A stretch of 64,000 nucleotides of DNA from Paenibacillus nanensis (lineage in GTDB: Bacteria > Bacillota > Bacilli > Paenibacillales > Paenibacillaceae). The first letter of the stretch is position 1; the number at the start of each line of letters is the position of its first letter. A program made the position numbers and the translations under genes. Shown one piece after another: positions 32,582 through 41,541 of the stretch. The stretch lies in NCBI RefSeq assembly GCF_003583765.1, contig NZ_QXQA01000005.1:62001-126000 (forward strand). Direction: 5' to 3'. The notes beneath the pieces are model-generated. The model did no database searches. It was not told where the DNA came from and was given only the letters and a program-made list of their open reading frames with translations.

Positions 32582-34345
32582 CTACAGCTTATATTCGCTC
32601 CAGCGACTGTCAACAAGCTTCACAATATCTTCGCGCGGGAACAGCTCATCCGGATACCCGGGCTTCATTCTCGCGTCGATTACGATCGGCAGCTTGTAGC
32701 CGAAATGATGTCTGCGCACTTCCGCATTCGCATAAATATCGTCCGCTGGATTAAAGCGAGTAAACACCGTCCATAGGAACGACGTCTGTCCGGACGCGAT
32801 ATTGGCGTCATCAACCAAAATAACAAGCGGCCATTCGGTTCCCCGCTCCGTCAGCCGGGCAAGAAGCCTCGACGCCAGCTCCGGCTCGGACTTATAATCC
32901 GCTCCCGATACAACTAGGCAGCCTGGGCAATATACCTGAGCATTCCGGATTTCTTCGATAACGCCCTCCGTATAGGAGGATGGAAGCTTGCGGATCGGTT
33001 CGCCAACGCCCAGCATCACGGCCTTACTGCCGTGGTTGAGCTTGCCGCTTGTATAATCCAGCGTATCATGGGAGGTTTCGTCGAAGACGAACAAATCGGT
33101 TGCCGGATTAAACCGTTCAAGCACCGTTTGCAGCAAAATATCGAACCGCGAAAGATCGATCGGCTGATCGGTCAGCATGAGGAATTTCGTCAGCGTGAGC
33201 TGGCCTTGTCCTAGAATGCTGAATGCCGTAGACAACGCTTCGCGCGAGTACGATTCTCTGACCACCGCGGCCGCCAGCGCATGTACGCCCGCTTCCGCGT
33301 AGGCCCACAGCTCCTTCACCCCCGGCATAACCATCGGGAAGGCTGGCGCGAGAAGCCGCTGCAAATATTCGCCGAGGTAATAATCCTCCTGCCTTGGTTT
33401 GCCTACGATGGTAGCGGGATAGATCGCATCTTTACGGTGCCACACATGACCGACCTCAAATACAGGGAAATCATGGGTTAACGAATAATAGCCGAAGTGA
33501 TCGCCGAACGGCCCTTCCGGTCTGCGCAGATGAGGCGGCACTTTGCCGCTGATCGCAAACTCCGCTTCCGCCGGCAGACGATGTCCGCCCTGCGGGTCTG
33601 TAATGACGGGAAGCTTGCCGCCGAGTATAAGCGAAGCCATTAGCAGCTCCGGCAAATGCTCCGGCAGCGGCGCGATAGCGGAGGCGATCAACGCCGGCGG
33701 CCCGCCGAGAAATACGGTAACGGGCAGCGCTTCATTCCGCTGCTCGGCTTCATAATAATGGAAGCCGCCGCCTTTATGTATTTGCCAATGCATGCCGGTC
33801 GTCGAATCATCGAAAATTTGCATGCGGTACATTCCTAGATTATGCTTTTTCTTCGAAGTCATGCTTTCCGTATAAACAAGCGGCAGCGTAATAAACGGTC
33901 CGCCGTCCTCCTGCCAGCTTGTAATCGCCGGCAATCCCGCGAGAGGCCGCTCTTTCTTGAGCGTGCCAAGAATCGGAGCGGAGGAGGCCGGAACCTCCTT
34001 CATGCCGACCTTCATCATATCCAAAATGAGCTGCTTCTCTCCCCACAGCGCCTTCAGCGTAGGAGGCATGATCCGTTCGGTCGCCCCGATAATTTGCTTC
34101 ATGATCTGTTCCGGTCTTGGGCCAAACGCGAGATCGACCCTTCGGCTTGTCCCGAACAAGTTGGTGACGACGGGGAAAGGGCTGCCCTTCACATTCGTGA
34201 ACAACAGCGCCGGTCCCTCCTGCTCAATGACACGGCGATGAATTTCCGCCAGCTCCAGATACGGATCGACCTGGGCTTCGACGATTTTCAGGTCGCCGTC
34301 CCTCTTTAAAACCTCTAAATAATCCCTCAAATTCGCAAAGCTCAT
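32582..34345 (-). CDS. UbiD-family decarboxylase, menaquinone (futalosine route) type
   Basis: 587 residues, long for UbiD (about 490-500) and typical of the futalosine-associated decarboxylase family first defined in Streptomyces. It should remove the ring carboxylate from the 1,4-dihydroxy-6-naphthoate-derived intermediate using prenylated FMN made by a UbiX-type partner, not seen here. The conserved metal/cofactor region includes RRPEGPFGDHFGYYS near 273-287, and VDDANIASGQTSFLWTVFTR lies toward the C terminus. The ATG overlaps the ctaA stop (ATGA), so the two are coupled. It works downstream of MqnE, coded 3.3 kb away. Confidence 0.87.
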   Translation of the reverse strand: MSFANLRDYLEVLKRDGDLKIVEAQVDPYLELAEIHRRVIEQEGPALLFTNVKGSPFPVVTNLFGTSRRVDLAFGPRPEQIMKQIIGATERIMPPTLKALWGEKQLILDMMKVGMKEVPASSAPILGTLKKERPLAGLPAITSWQEDGGPFITLPLVYTESMTSKKKHNLGMYRMQIFDDSTTGMHWQIHKGGGFHYYEAEQRNEALPVTVFLGGPPALIASAIAPLPEHLPELLMASLILGGKLPVITDPQGGHRLPAEAEFAISGKVPPHLRRPEGPFGDHFGYYSLTHDFPVFEVGHVWHRKDAIYPATIVGKPRQEDYYLGEYLQRLLAPAFPMVMPGVKELWAYAEAGVHALAAAVVRESYSREALSTAFSILGQGQLTLTKFLMLTDQPIDLSRFDILLQTVLERFNPATDLFVFDETSHDTLDYTSGKLNHGSKAVMLGVGEPIRKLPSSYTEGVIEEIRNAQVYCPGCLVVSGADYKSEPELASRLLARLTERGTEWPLVILVDDANIASGQTSFLWTVFTRFNPADDIYANAEVRRHHFGYKLPIVIDARMKPGYPDELFPREDIVKLVDSRWSEYKL

Positions 34346-35277
34346 GCTTTCGCACGCCCTTCCCTAAATCGCCACGAACGAATGACGATATCGATTAGCA
34401 GGCTGAATAAAGCCACAATAATAAGATTGTGCAGCAAGCTTGTAAAAATAAAGATGCTCTCATCGCCTACAGTTTCCGTAAGCAGAGCGCCGCTGAGCAC
34501 TTGAGCGACAATCAGAATGACGACCCAGCGCGCCGCATTGGCAAGTCCAGCTTCCCGCGGACTTACTTTCTTAATATGAACATATAGGCCGACAACGGCA
34601 ATTGCAAGCAGCAGCGCGGCGACTCTGTGTATAAAGACGGCGCCGGTTGCGCCCTCCAGCTCGGGAACGACCTGACCGTTGCACAGCGGCCATCCTTCAC
34701 AGCCGCCGGCTGAATCCGTATGACGGATAAAAGCGCCCAAATAAATGACGACATAGCAATAAATTGCGGTCCATAGCGCGCGCGGCATAATCGACGGCGC
34801 TACTGCGAACATTTTGGTATCATTGCCGTGCTTCGCCCGGTACGTCCAGATGACAAGCAGCATCGTAGCTGCGAAGGCGACAAGCGATATGCCGAAGTGG
34901 ATCGCCAGCACAGGCGGAGATTGAGGCCACATGACCGCGGCCGCGCCCATCAAAGCTTGTACGATCGTGAACAGCAGCGCGGCGGAAGCGTAATAATGCG
35001 GCTCCTTATAACGGCTGCGGTCCTTTCTGTACATTCTGTACGTTGCGATCGTCACGCCGAGCACAAGCAGCCCTTCAAGACCGCTTACGACGCGATGCGA
35101 ATACTCCAGCATCGATTCAAACGTATAAGCGGGTATAAATTTGCCGTTGCACAGCGGCCAATCATCGCCGCAGCCACGGCCCGATTCCGTATTTGTGACA
35201 AGCGCACCGGCAAGCAGTACGAGAAGCATTCCGATGCACGCCGCGACGGCGAACGCGCGAAAACGGCCGGTTACCAT
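34342..35277 (-). CDS. ctaA: Heme A synthase CtaA
   Basis: 311 residues with eight membrane helices in two repeats. It oxidises the heme O methyl group to heme A for aa3/caa3 oxidases. The paired heme-ligand histidines appear as LEYSHRVVSG (helix 2) and IHFGIS (helix 4), and FIRHTDSAGG and FIHRVAAL in the second half. The extracellular cysteine pairs are GRGCGDDWPLCNG and GGCEGWPLCNG. AGGTGA precedes the ATG. First gene of ctaA-decarboxylase-HEPN-SDR. The heme O supplier, ctaB, is separate at 51242-52099. Confidence 0.93.
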   Translation of the reverse strand: MVTGRFRAFAVAACIGMLLVLLAGALVTNTESGRGCGDDWPLCNGKFIPAYTFESMLEYSHRVVSGLEGLLVLGVTIATYRMYRKDRSRYKEPHYYASAALLFTIVQALMGAAAVMWPQSPPVLAIHFGISLVAFAATMLLVIWTYRAKHGNDTKMFAVAPSIMPRALWTAIYCYVVIYLGAFIRHTDSAGGCEGWPLCNGQVVPELEGATGAVFIHRVAALLLAIAVVGLYVHIKKVSPREAGLANAARWVVILIVAQVLSGALLTETVGDESIFIFTSLLHNLIIVALFSLLIDIVIRSWRFREGRAKA

Positions 35278-35396
35278 ATGAAATCACCTAATTTCCCGTT
35301 AATTATGACCCTTCAATTATATCGATTACCTGAGCCAAAAGCCATGTTGAAAATGTGACGATTCCGGCGTTTTTCCTAGATTGTGAAAAGGAAAGC

Positions 35397-35434
35397 CCGT
35401 ATGAATCGGCGCGATTGCGGCCGGCTTCATACGG
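35397..35434 (-). terminator. Terminator after the thioredoxin-like gene
   Basis: CCGTATGAA ... TTCATACGG stem with an inner GC-rich loop, followed on the minus strand by a T-rich stretch (GCTTTCCTTTTC). Confidence 0.6.
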
Positions 35435-35454
35435 ACTTCGGGTCATCATCTGGA

Positions 35455-35802
35455 TTATGATTTCGCAAGCGTTTCGCTGACGGCGATCGCCTTATCGACA
35501 AAGGACTCGATTTCCTCTCTTGTCTTGCGAAGCTTGCTCACGAATCGGATCAGCTCCTGCCCTTGACGGAACGCGATAAAGCTCGGAATGCCAAGGATGT
35601 TCAGCTCGGAGCAAAGATCAGGAAGCTCGTCGCGGTCAATCTCGAAAAACCTCGCGCGCCCTTCATATTGCTTCTCCAGGTCCGGCATAAACGGATTGAT
35701 GAAATGGCAATCCTTGCACCAGGTTGTTTTGAATACCGCAATGGTTAAGTTCTCGCTTGCGACCGCATCGCGGAATGCGGCGTCGGTAGTCAATTTGTTC
35801 AT
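35455..35802 (-). CDS. Thioredoxin-like protein with CKDC active site
   Basis: 115 residues with a full thioredoxin fold. The redox pair is Cys29-Lys-Asp-Cys32 (TTWCKDCHF) in place of the standard CGPC. The cis-proline is in GIPSFIAF. This resembles the YdbP-type thioredoxin-like proteins of Bacillus. The changed dipeptide should shift redox potential or client choice. It lies 33 bp downstream of the stalk-domain lipoprotein gene, so probably co-transcribed. Cytoplasmic, as no signal peptide is seen. Confidence 0.87.
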   Translation of the reverse strand: MNKLTTDAAFRDAVASENLTIAVFKTTWCKDCHFINPFMPDLEKQYEGRARFFEIDRDELPDLCSELNILGIPSFIAFRQGQELIRFVSKLRKTREEIESFVDKAIAVSETLAKS

Positions 35803-35835
35803 GCTGCCATCTCCTATCCCTTCAAGTTAAAACGA

Positions 35836-37428
35836 CTACAGCTCACGCTCAATCGTCAACGTTTTGTAATCCTCGTACAGCTCCGTCCATTCGATCTCCG
35901 CGCCCAGCGTCTCCGCCAGCCTGCGCGCAGGCACGTAAGTCGTCCCGTCGATGACGATCACCGTCGTCGGCCAGATCTCGTTCTGCCCGTTGACTTTCAC
36001 GGCGTCGCTGCCTGAAGTAAAGACGATCGTCGTGTCGGTCGGCTGATCATAAAGCGTGATTTGCTTTGTTTTGGCATCATAGGTGACCTCCGCGCCGAAC
36101 GCGTCCGCTATGTCTCGAACAGCCGCTACTGTAATATAACCTGGCATAACAATCGGTTCATTATAATACATGAATGAATCATAGGTTTGACGCGTAATAT
36201 GCAGCTTGTTTTTAAGAAGGTCGTATAAGTCCGAATCTTCTTCGATGAGACTAATAAATTGGTAGCCCTGCTCGATTTGCTCCAGCGGCTGCGCGTTCTC
36301 CGTTACAACCGGTTTATCCGCCGCGACGGCACCGTTCACATTCCACTGTTCATTATCCGTTTTAAGCGAGAGGCTCGTAAACGGAAGCATCAGCTCTTCC
36401 GCCGCCTGTTCGTCAGGGGAATAAGACAGCTCGAACTGCTGCTTCCGGATGTCCAGCTTATGGTCGATATACACGGTCGCGTTCAGCTGCAGCGCTTCGC
36501 CGAATATGAGCTTCAGCGACTCCTGATCCTCTTCCTCCATGTAGTCCAGCTCGTCTTTCACATCGGCAAGGCCTTCTGCGATGGCATCGGCTGTCTCCGC
36601 CGCAACCTCGTCGATTGTCGGGGCATCCAGCACGCCGTCCTGAATCGGATCCATCTCGCCAACCGCATCCCAAAGCCCCGGCTGCGACTCGAGTAACTCT
36701 AATATACCCTTAACCGCCGTTTCCAAGCCGTCGCGGTCTGCGATCAAAGCGTCGACATACTGGCGAATCCAAGCCCAGAGCGCCTCGCCGTCCATCGCGA
36801 ACTCCACTTTCATCAACTGCGTGTCTACGCCGCCGATCGGGTATGTACCCGGCGTTATTTTCAGATCCTTCGGATTAGGAAGGTTGTTAATTCCGTACTC
36901 GCCGATAATATCCAGCATATCGTGGCCGATCTTCGTCATCGCTTCTTCGCTGACCGCAGGCTCCTCCTGCTCCGTCTCTTCAAGCCCGTATTGCTCCATC
37001 ATCGTTTTGCCTGTCAGGTCGAAAGTGAACGGCTCTTTGGCGCCATCCAGCTCAATCACGAGCGTATTTTCGTCCGTTTGCATCGCGAAGCCGATCTTCG
37101 TATCTTGATTCTCGCCAAGGACCAAGCTGCCCGTCATCGACATTCGGGTCGCATCCTGCACCTTCGTTTCATGAAGCTCCAGCTTCATACGCGAAAGCAG
37201 CTTCAGCAGCTCAAGCTCCTCTTCGTCCTCGCTGAACTCGGCTAACGCTTCCTCATTCAACGCCAATTGGAATTCATAAGTGCTTTTGCTTTCGCTTGCC
37301 GTTACAGCCAGCGAGTTTTTAATCGTTTGGTTGAAATCAATACCGCCTGCCGACTGACAGCCTGCCGCAATAAGCAGCATCATCGCAAGCAAGAACAGAC
37401 CAAGCCTTCTCACCTTTACCTTCTTCAT
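35836..37428 (-). CDS. Lipoprotein with copper-amine-oxidase-like stalk domain
   Basis: 530 residues. Residues 1-23 are a lipoprotein signal with lipobox AAGC (Cys24). The middle 400 residues are acidic and charged, with long predicted helices and no recognised catalytic motif. The last 100 residues form a copper-amine-oxidase N-terminal-like stalk domain (YITVAAVRDIADAFGAEVTY ... TTYVPARRLAETLGAEIEW), a repeat common in secreted proteins of Paenibacillaceae and probably structural or wall-binding. No copper or amine oxidase activity is implied. Function unknown. Confidence 0.82.
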   Translation of the reverse strand: MKKVKVRRLGLFLLAMMLLIAAGCQSAGGIDFNQTIKNSLAVTASESKSTYEFQLALNEEALAEFSEDEEELELLKLLSRMKLELHETKVQDATRMSMTGSLVLGENQDTKIGFAMQTDENTLVIELDGAKEPFTFDLTGKTMMEQYGLEETEQEEPAVSEEAMTKIGHDMLDIIGEYGINNLPNPKDLKITPGTYPIGGVDTQLMKVEFAMDGEALWAWIRQYVDALIADRDGLETAVKGILELLESQPGLWDAVGEMDPIQDGVLDAPTIDEVAAETADAIAEGLADVKDELDYMEEEDQESLKLIFGEALQLNATVYIDHKLDIRKQQFELSYSPDEQAAEELMLPFTSLSLKTDNEQWNVNGAVAADKPVVTENAQPLEQIEQGYQFISLIEEDSDLYDLLKNKLHITRQTYDSFMYYNEPIVMPGYITVAAVRDIADAFGAEVTYDAKTKQITLYDQPTDTTIVFTSGSDAVKVNGQNEIWPTTVIVIDGTTYVPARRLAETLGAEIEWTELYEDYKTLTIEREL

Positions 37429-37548
37429 CCGCTAACTCTCCCCTTCGTTCCCAATGGAATAGCAGATTTATTGTACTAGGAGATTCTTCTATTGTAAATG
37501 ATTGGCGTGTAAAAGATTGGAGAGGACCTATTCGGACGATTAGCCGAA

Positions 37549-37588
37549 CAAAAAAGCCTCCGCAAGTCCATATGGCTTGTGAAGGCTG
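37549..37588 (-). terminator. Terminator after the flippase gene
   Basis: Minus-strand AGCCTTCACAAG ... CTTGCGGAGGCT hairpin followed by TTTTTTG. Confidence 0.8.
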
Positions 37589-37600
37589 AGGGCTTATTTT

Positions 37601-39277
37601 TTATACGGCAGCCCCTCGTTGAAACACGCGGAGCAGCTTGTTGATCGGCCCTCTAAGCGGCCTTGGGAATGAAGCGACATCCTCTGGGGTGACGACCCGG
37701 AACGCTAGAAGCAGTGCTGCATAAAGCCCGCCTACGACAATTGCCGCGGCTGCTGCCGCCACAAGGTAGGACAGCTTGTCAGGCCAGCCTTCCGTTACGG
37801 CCAGCAAGCTGTATTCCGCACCCCACCCGGCAAGCGCAGAGACCGCCACAGCGGCCAAATACGGCAGCCAGCGTCTACCGAGAACAACCAGCTTCACTTC
37901 TTTGTTGATATTGTGAAGATTTTGGAAGGTTACGGCTGCAAAACAGATGGTCGATGCGATGATTAATCCGTAAATGCCAAGGAACGGCGCTAGCGCCACG
38001 CTGAATACGACCTTCAAGAGAAGTCCGATAATCGTATGCCGCATGGAGAGCCTTGGTTTCCCCATGCCGTACAGGATCGAGTTGGACGTCATCATTGTGA
38101 TTTGCAATATGGTAGCCGCTGACATCGCGGCGACAGCGCCGCTGCCGCTAGGCCCAACAAAGATTAGCCCCGTAATCGAATAAGCGGCGACGGTAAGAAG
38201 CAGCGCGAATGGAACGCCGGTGAAGCAAACGATTCGCATGACAAGCGAGGCTTGCCGCTTCACCTCATCCATCTTTTTAAGCGAATACGCCGATGAGATG
38301 ACCGGGATGATGGACGAGCTTAACGCGATCGCCAGTATCGGAGGAATGCCTGCCAGGGATACGGTTTTTAGGCCGTAATCCGCGAGCTCCAGCGTCGCTT
38401 GCGCTTCCGTATAGAACCGCTCGGTCAGCCGCATAAAAAACGTCACGTCAAACAGATTGATGAAATTGATCGCAATCGATGTAATGAGTGCCGGTATGGA
38501 CATGCGCATAATTTCTTTATAAATCGCGCGGTAACGCAAATCTTTGTTCGTTTTCCGGTAAGGGCTTGGTCGGGACGGCATGAACGCCGCCGAAGCCTCC
38601 GCATTATAAGAACGGACGGAGCCGGCATCCTGCCGCTTCAGCTTGCGCGCGAAACGGAGCATAACCGTAAAAGCCGCGATTCCGCCAAACACGCTGCCGA
38701 ATGTAATGGCGGCTGCCGCCCAACGGTCCCCCCAGCCAAGCTCGAGCACGAGCCAGCCCAGGAGCAGACCCAAAATCACTCGCACAAATTGCTCGACAAT
38801 TTGCGACGTTCCGCCTGCGGACATCATCTGACGGCCTTGGAAGTAACCTCGCATCATCGCGATAAGCGGGAAAAACAATAGCGCAGGCGCGATCGCCCGC
38901 ACCGCAAGCGCAACGCCGGGCTTATGGACAATGATCTCATAGACAGGAGCAAGCGCAAATAAGGCGATTGCGAGCACAAGGCCCGCAACCGCTCCAAACA
39001 GCAGGCCGGCGCGGTATACATGCTGGGCTTCATCCGGTCTGCCCAGCGCGTAGCGCTCCGATACCATCTTGCTGATGGCGCTTGGGAAGCCCGCTGTCGC
39101 AATCATCAAGACGATCATATAGATCTGATTGGCGGCGGAGAAGGCGATATTCCCTTCGTCTCCAAGCATATAGTCGGTCGGGATACGCTGGAATAGCCCG
39201 AGAAATCGGGCTACCAGCGCTGCGGCAGCTAATATTAGCGTGCCTTTTATAAGGGAATCTTTCTTTAACGTGGACAA
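37601..39277 (-). CDS. MurJ/YtgP/SpoVB-type lipid-linked sugar flippase
   Basis: 558 residues with about 14 membrane helices, MOP/MVF superfamily. Conserved early motifs are ALVARFLGLFQRIPTDYMLG and GFPSAISKMVSERYALG. It flips lipid II or a related undecaprenyl-linked precursor. YtgP (MurJ) is the closest expectation and a sporulation-specific SpoVB is the alternative. The probable start is a TTG, 11 bp after AAGGAG and 15 bp after the ThuA gene, so translation initiation may be weak. Co-transcribed with the ThuA gene. Confidence 0.87.
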   Translation of the reverse strand: MSTLKKDSLIKGTLILAAAALVARFLGLFQRIPTDYMLGDEGNIAFSAANQIYMIVLMIATAGFPSAISKMVSERYALGRPDEAQHVYRAGLLFGAVAGLVLAIALFALAPVYEIIVHKPGVALAVRAIAPALLFFPLIAMMRGYFQGRQMMSAGGTSQIVEQFVRVILGLLLGWLVLELGWGDRWAAAAITFGSVFGGIAAFTVMLRFARKLKRQDAGSVRSYNAEASAAFMPSRPSPYRKTNKDLRYRAIYKEIMRMSIPALITSIAINFINLFDVTFFMRLTERFYTEAQATLELADYGLKTVSLAGIPPILAIALSSSIIPVISSAYSLKKMDEVKRQASLVMRIVCFTGVPFALLLTVAAYSITGLIFVGPSGSGAVAAMSAATILQITMMTSNSILYGMGKPRLSMRHTIIGLLLKVVFSVALAPFLGIYGLIIASTICFAAVTFQNLHNINKEVKLVVLGRRWLPYLAAVAVSALAGWGAEYSLLAVTEGWPDKLSYLVAAAAAAIVVGGLYAALLLAFRVVTPEDVASFPRPLRGPINKLLRVFQRGAAV

Positions 39278-39292
39278 GTTGCGGACGACTCC

Positions 39293-40018
39293 TTACTTTT
39301 TGCCTTTAATCGGCTCAAGCGGCTTATGGTTACCTCGTACCGGAGCAGCCGCGTTGGATGGCGCTGCCCAGCGGACGCCGTTCTGAATAACCTGCAAAAT
39401 TTGCGGATTGTAATAAGTCGGATACGTCTCGTGGCCCGGACGGAAGTAGAAAATCTTGCCTTGTCCCCGGCTGAACGTGCAGCCGCTGCGGAACACCTCG
39501 CCGCCCTCGAACCAGCTGACAAAGATCAATTCGTCAGGCGCAGGGATGTCGAAGTGCTCGCCGTACATCTCTTCCTGCTCCAGCGTAATGTACTCTGGAA
39601 GGCCTGCAGCGATCGGATGGGCCGGATTGACAACCCAGATGCGCTCCTTCTCGTCCGCCTCGCGCCATTTCAGATCGCAGCCCGTTCCCATCAGCTTTTT
39701 GAATATTTTCGAGAAATGGCCCGAATGAAGCACGATTAAACCCATACCGTTCAGAACGCGCTGCTGCACGCGCTCGACGATCGCGTCGTCCACTTTGTCA
39801 TGCCCCATATGGCCCCACCAGATCAGCACGTCCGTATTGTTCAGACGCTCCTCGGTAAGTCCATGCTCCGGCTCCTCCAGCGTAGCTGTCGCCACTTCGA
39901 TGTCGCCTGCCGCAATGCCTTTTGCCAGTGCGTTATGAATGCCGTCCGGATAAACCGCCTTTACTTCCTCATGTACTTTTTCATGCAAAAACTCGTTCCA
40001 CACCGTTACTTTCACCAT
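39293..40018 (-). CDS. ThuA-domain protein (trehalose utilisation type)
   Basis: 241 residues, class I glutamine-amidotransferase-like fold of the ThuA family. Characteristic stretches are [25 protein letters not shown] at the N terminus, [12 protein letters not shown] near 84-95, [14 protein letters not shown] and [15 protein letters not shown]. ThuA proteins are linked to trehalose and related disaccharide metabolism (3-keto sugars) in other bacteria. No sugar genes are nearby, so the role here is open. It precedes the flippase gene by 15 bp. The ATG follows AAGGCGG. Confidence 0.87.
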   Translation of the reverse strand: MVKVTVWNEFLHEKVHEEVKAVYPDGIHNALAKGIAAGDIEVATATLEEPEHGLTEERLNNTDVLIWWGHMGHDKVDDAIVERVQQRVLNGMGLIVLHSGHFSKIFKKLMGTGCDLKWREADEKERIWVVNPAHPIAAGLPEYITLEQEEMYGEHFDIPAPDELIFVSWFEGGEVFRSGCTFSRGQGKIFYFRPGHETYPTYYNPQILQVIQNGVRWAAPSNAAAPVRGNHKPLEPIKGKK

Positions 40019-40050
40019 TGTGTTCTACCGCCTTTGTTTGTGTTTGATTT

Positions 40051-40545
40051 TTAGAATACAAGCCATAGTATGAACAATACTATCATAACGGATTGCAAAA
40101 TAATTTTCACGACCACGCTGGTAAACAATCCCACGAGCGAGCCCCAGCCTACTTTCAAGGACTTCTCGAAGCTTGCGCCGGTCAGCATCTCGCCAATGAC
40201 CGCCCCCGCGAAAGGGCCGATAATAAGTCCGAAGGCGGGAATAACAAAAGGTCCCGCGATCAAGCCGATCGTGCTGCCCCAGACGGAAGCCTTCGTGCCT
40301 CCGAATCGTTTGACGCCCCAGGCGCTTACCGCATAATCCGCGATAAACAAAACAATAAATATGATCGTCTGCAAGATCCAGAAGAAAATGTCGAATTCGC
40401 CGAACGAAAAAAACCATCCGTATACGAAAAACGCTAAATAAATCGCGACTGCTCCCGGCAAAACCGGATAGACGGTGCCCGCCATTCCGATAACGAACAA
40501 GAGCACAACAAGCGTCCATCCTACAATATCCAAGGTCAAATCCAT
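40051..40545 (-). CDS. DUF456 membrane protein
   Basis: 164 residues with about five membrane helices and a glycine-rich core, VWGSTIGLIAGPFVIPAFGLIIGPFAGAVIGE (about 88-119), diagnostic for DUF456 proteins. A Gly-zipper-type packing is likely. Function unknown in the family. AAGGGGA lies 10 bp before the ATG. It may head a transcript with ThuA (32 bp gap). Confidence 0.87.
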   Translation of the reverse strand: MDLTLDIVGWTLVVLLFVIGMAGTVYPVLPGAVAIYLAFFVYGWFFSFGEFDIFFWILQTIIFIVLFIADYAVSAWGVKRFGGTKASVWGSTIGLIAGPFVIPAFGLIIGPFAGAVIGEMLTGASFEKSLKVGWGSLVGLFTSVVVKIILQSVMIVLFILWLVF

Positions 40546-40582
40546 AGCAGCTATTCCCCTTCAGGCTACAAATTGCCGTTCC

Positions 40583-41338
40583 TTACTCTGTCTGCAGCAC
40601 ATATCGTTTAATGATTTCCGCCACGCCATGCTCGTCGTTCGTAAGCGTTACGACGTCCGCCGCCTGCTTCACCGCGTCTTGAGCGTTGCCCATCGCGACG
40701 CCGAGGCCCGCTTCGCGAATAGCGGCAATATCGTTCAGGCTGTCTCCCGCCGCTACGACCTGCGACATTTCGATCCCCATCCACTCGCATAGATCCCTAA
40801 GCGCGCTTGCTTTCGAGACGCCCTGCGGGTTCAGCTCGATATTATTCGGCGAGGAATTGCTGATCTCAAGCGCGCCCCAGCTCTGCGCCTCGGCGAGAAT
40901 CATCTCAAGCGCGCTTCGATCCTCGGTGTAATAGCCGAATTTCAGCCAATGGTACGAGTCATAGCTGGCGGATTCGTCGATCCAGCGTTCTTTGTTATAG
41001 ATCGCCTCCGTCGTATAAGCCCAGTACCATACTTCCGGATAGGTTTTCGCAAGCTCATAAAGCCGCTGGACATAGTAGGAGCTGAGCTCCGTCCGTTTGT
41101 ACAGCACATGCGGCTTTGTCCAGATCTCCCCGCCATTAACCGTAATCATCGGCGTATCGAGGTTTAATTGCTCCGCATAAGGCAGGGCGCTGACAAACCC
41201 TCTTCCCGTGGAGAAGCTGACGGTTACCCCCGCATCCATGGCACGCTTTATCCACTCGGCATTCTCGGAGCTGATTTCGCTCTGCTCGTTAAGAAGCGTT
41301 CCATCCATATCGAGCGCAAGCAGTTTGTATTTCGTCAT
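40583..41338 (-). CDS. Cof-type HAD-IIB phosphatase
   Basis: 251 residues. HAD motif I LDMDGTLL with nucleophile Asp10 and acid/base Asp12. Motif II SFSTGR. Motif III/IV in NPQGVSKASALRDL and VVAAGDSLNDIAAI. The large C2B cap lies between about 85 and 180. It should dephosphorylate small molecules such as sugar phosphates or FMN/pyridoxal phosphate: specificity cannot be read. AAGGAG lies 10 bp before the ATG. Confidence 0.9.
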   Translation of the reverse strand: MTKYKLLALDMDGTLLNEQSEISSENAEWIKRAMDAGVTVSFSTGRGFVSALPYAEQLNLDTPMITVNGGEIWTKPHVLYKRTELSSYYVQRLYELAKTYPEVWYWAYTTEAIYNKERWIDESASYDSYHWLKFGYYTEDRSALEMILAEAQSWGALEISNSSPNNIELNPQGVSKASALRDLCEWMGIEMSQVVAAGDSLNDIAAIREAGLGVAMGNAQDAVKQAADVVTLTNDEHGVAEIIKRYVLQTE

Positions 41339-41468
41339 GCAGTTCTGACTCCTTCCCGGTTCCTAAACATACAGCTTATTTTAACACAATTTAGCCGGAA
41401 ACCATACGAATCTGAATTTCTGCTTACAGCAATTGGTAAGTAACGACGTTCGGTAATACGAAGCAGCG

Positions 41469-41515
41469 AAAAAGCCGTTTCCGACATCCGCGATGACGGA
41501 TGCAAAAACGGCTCG
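41469..41515 (-). terminator. Terminator of the Mn/Zn transporter operon
   Basis: AGCCGTTTTTGCATCCG ... CGGATGTCGGAAACGGCT hairpin followed by TTTTTC on the minus strand. Confidence 0.8.
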
Positions 41516-41541
41516 ATCTTTATTGGTTACCGCTAGCGCTT

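Noticed and set aside
40025..40519. Second 164-codon frame overlapping the DUF456 gene
   Set aside because: Arginine-rich, low in hydrophobic pattern, no family resemblance. The other frame encodes a clear DUF456 membrane protein.
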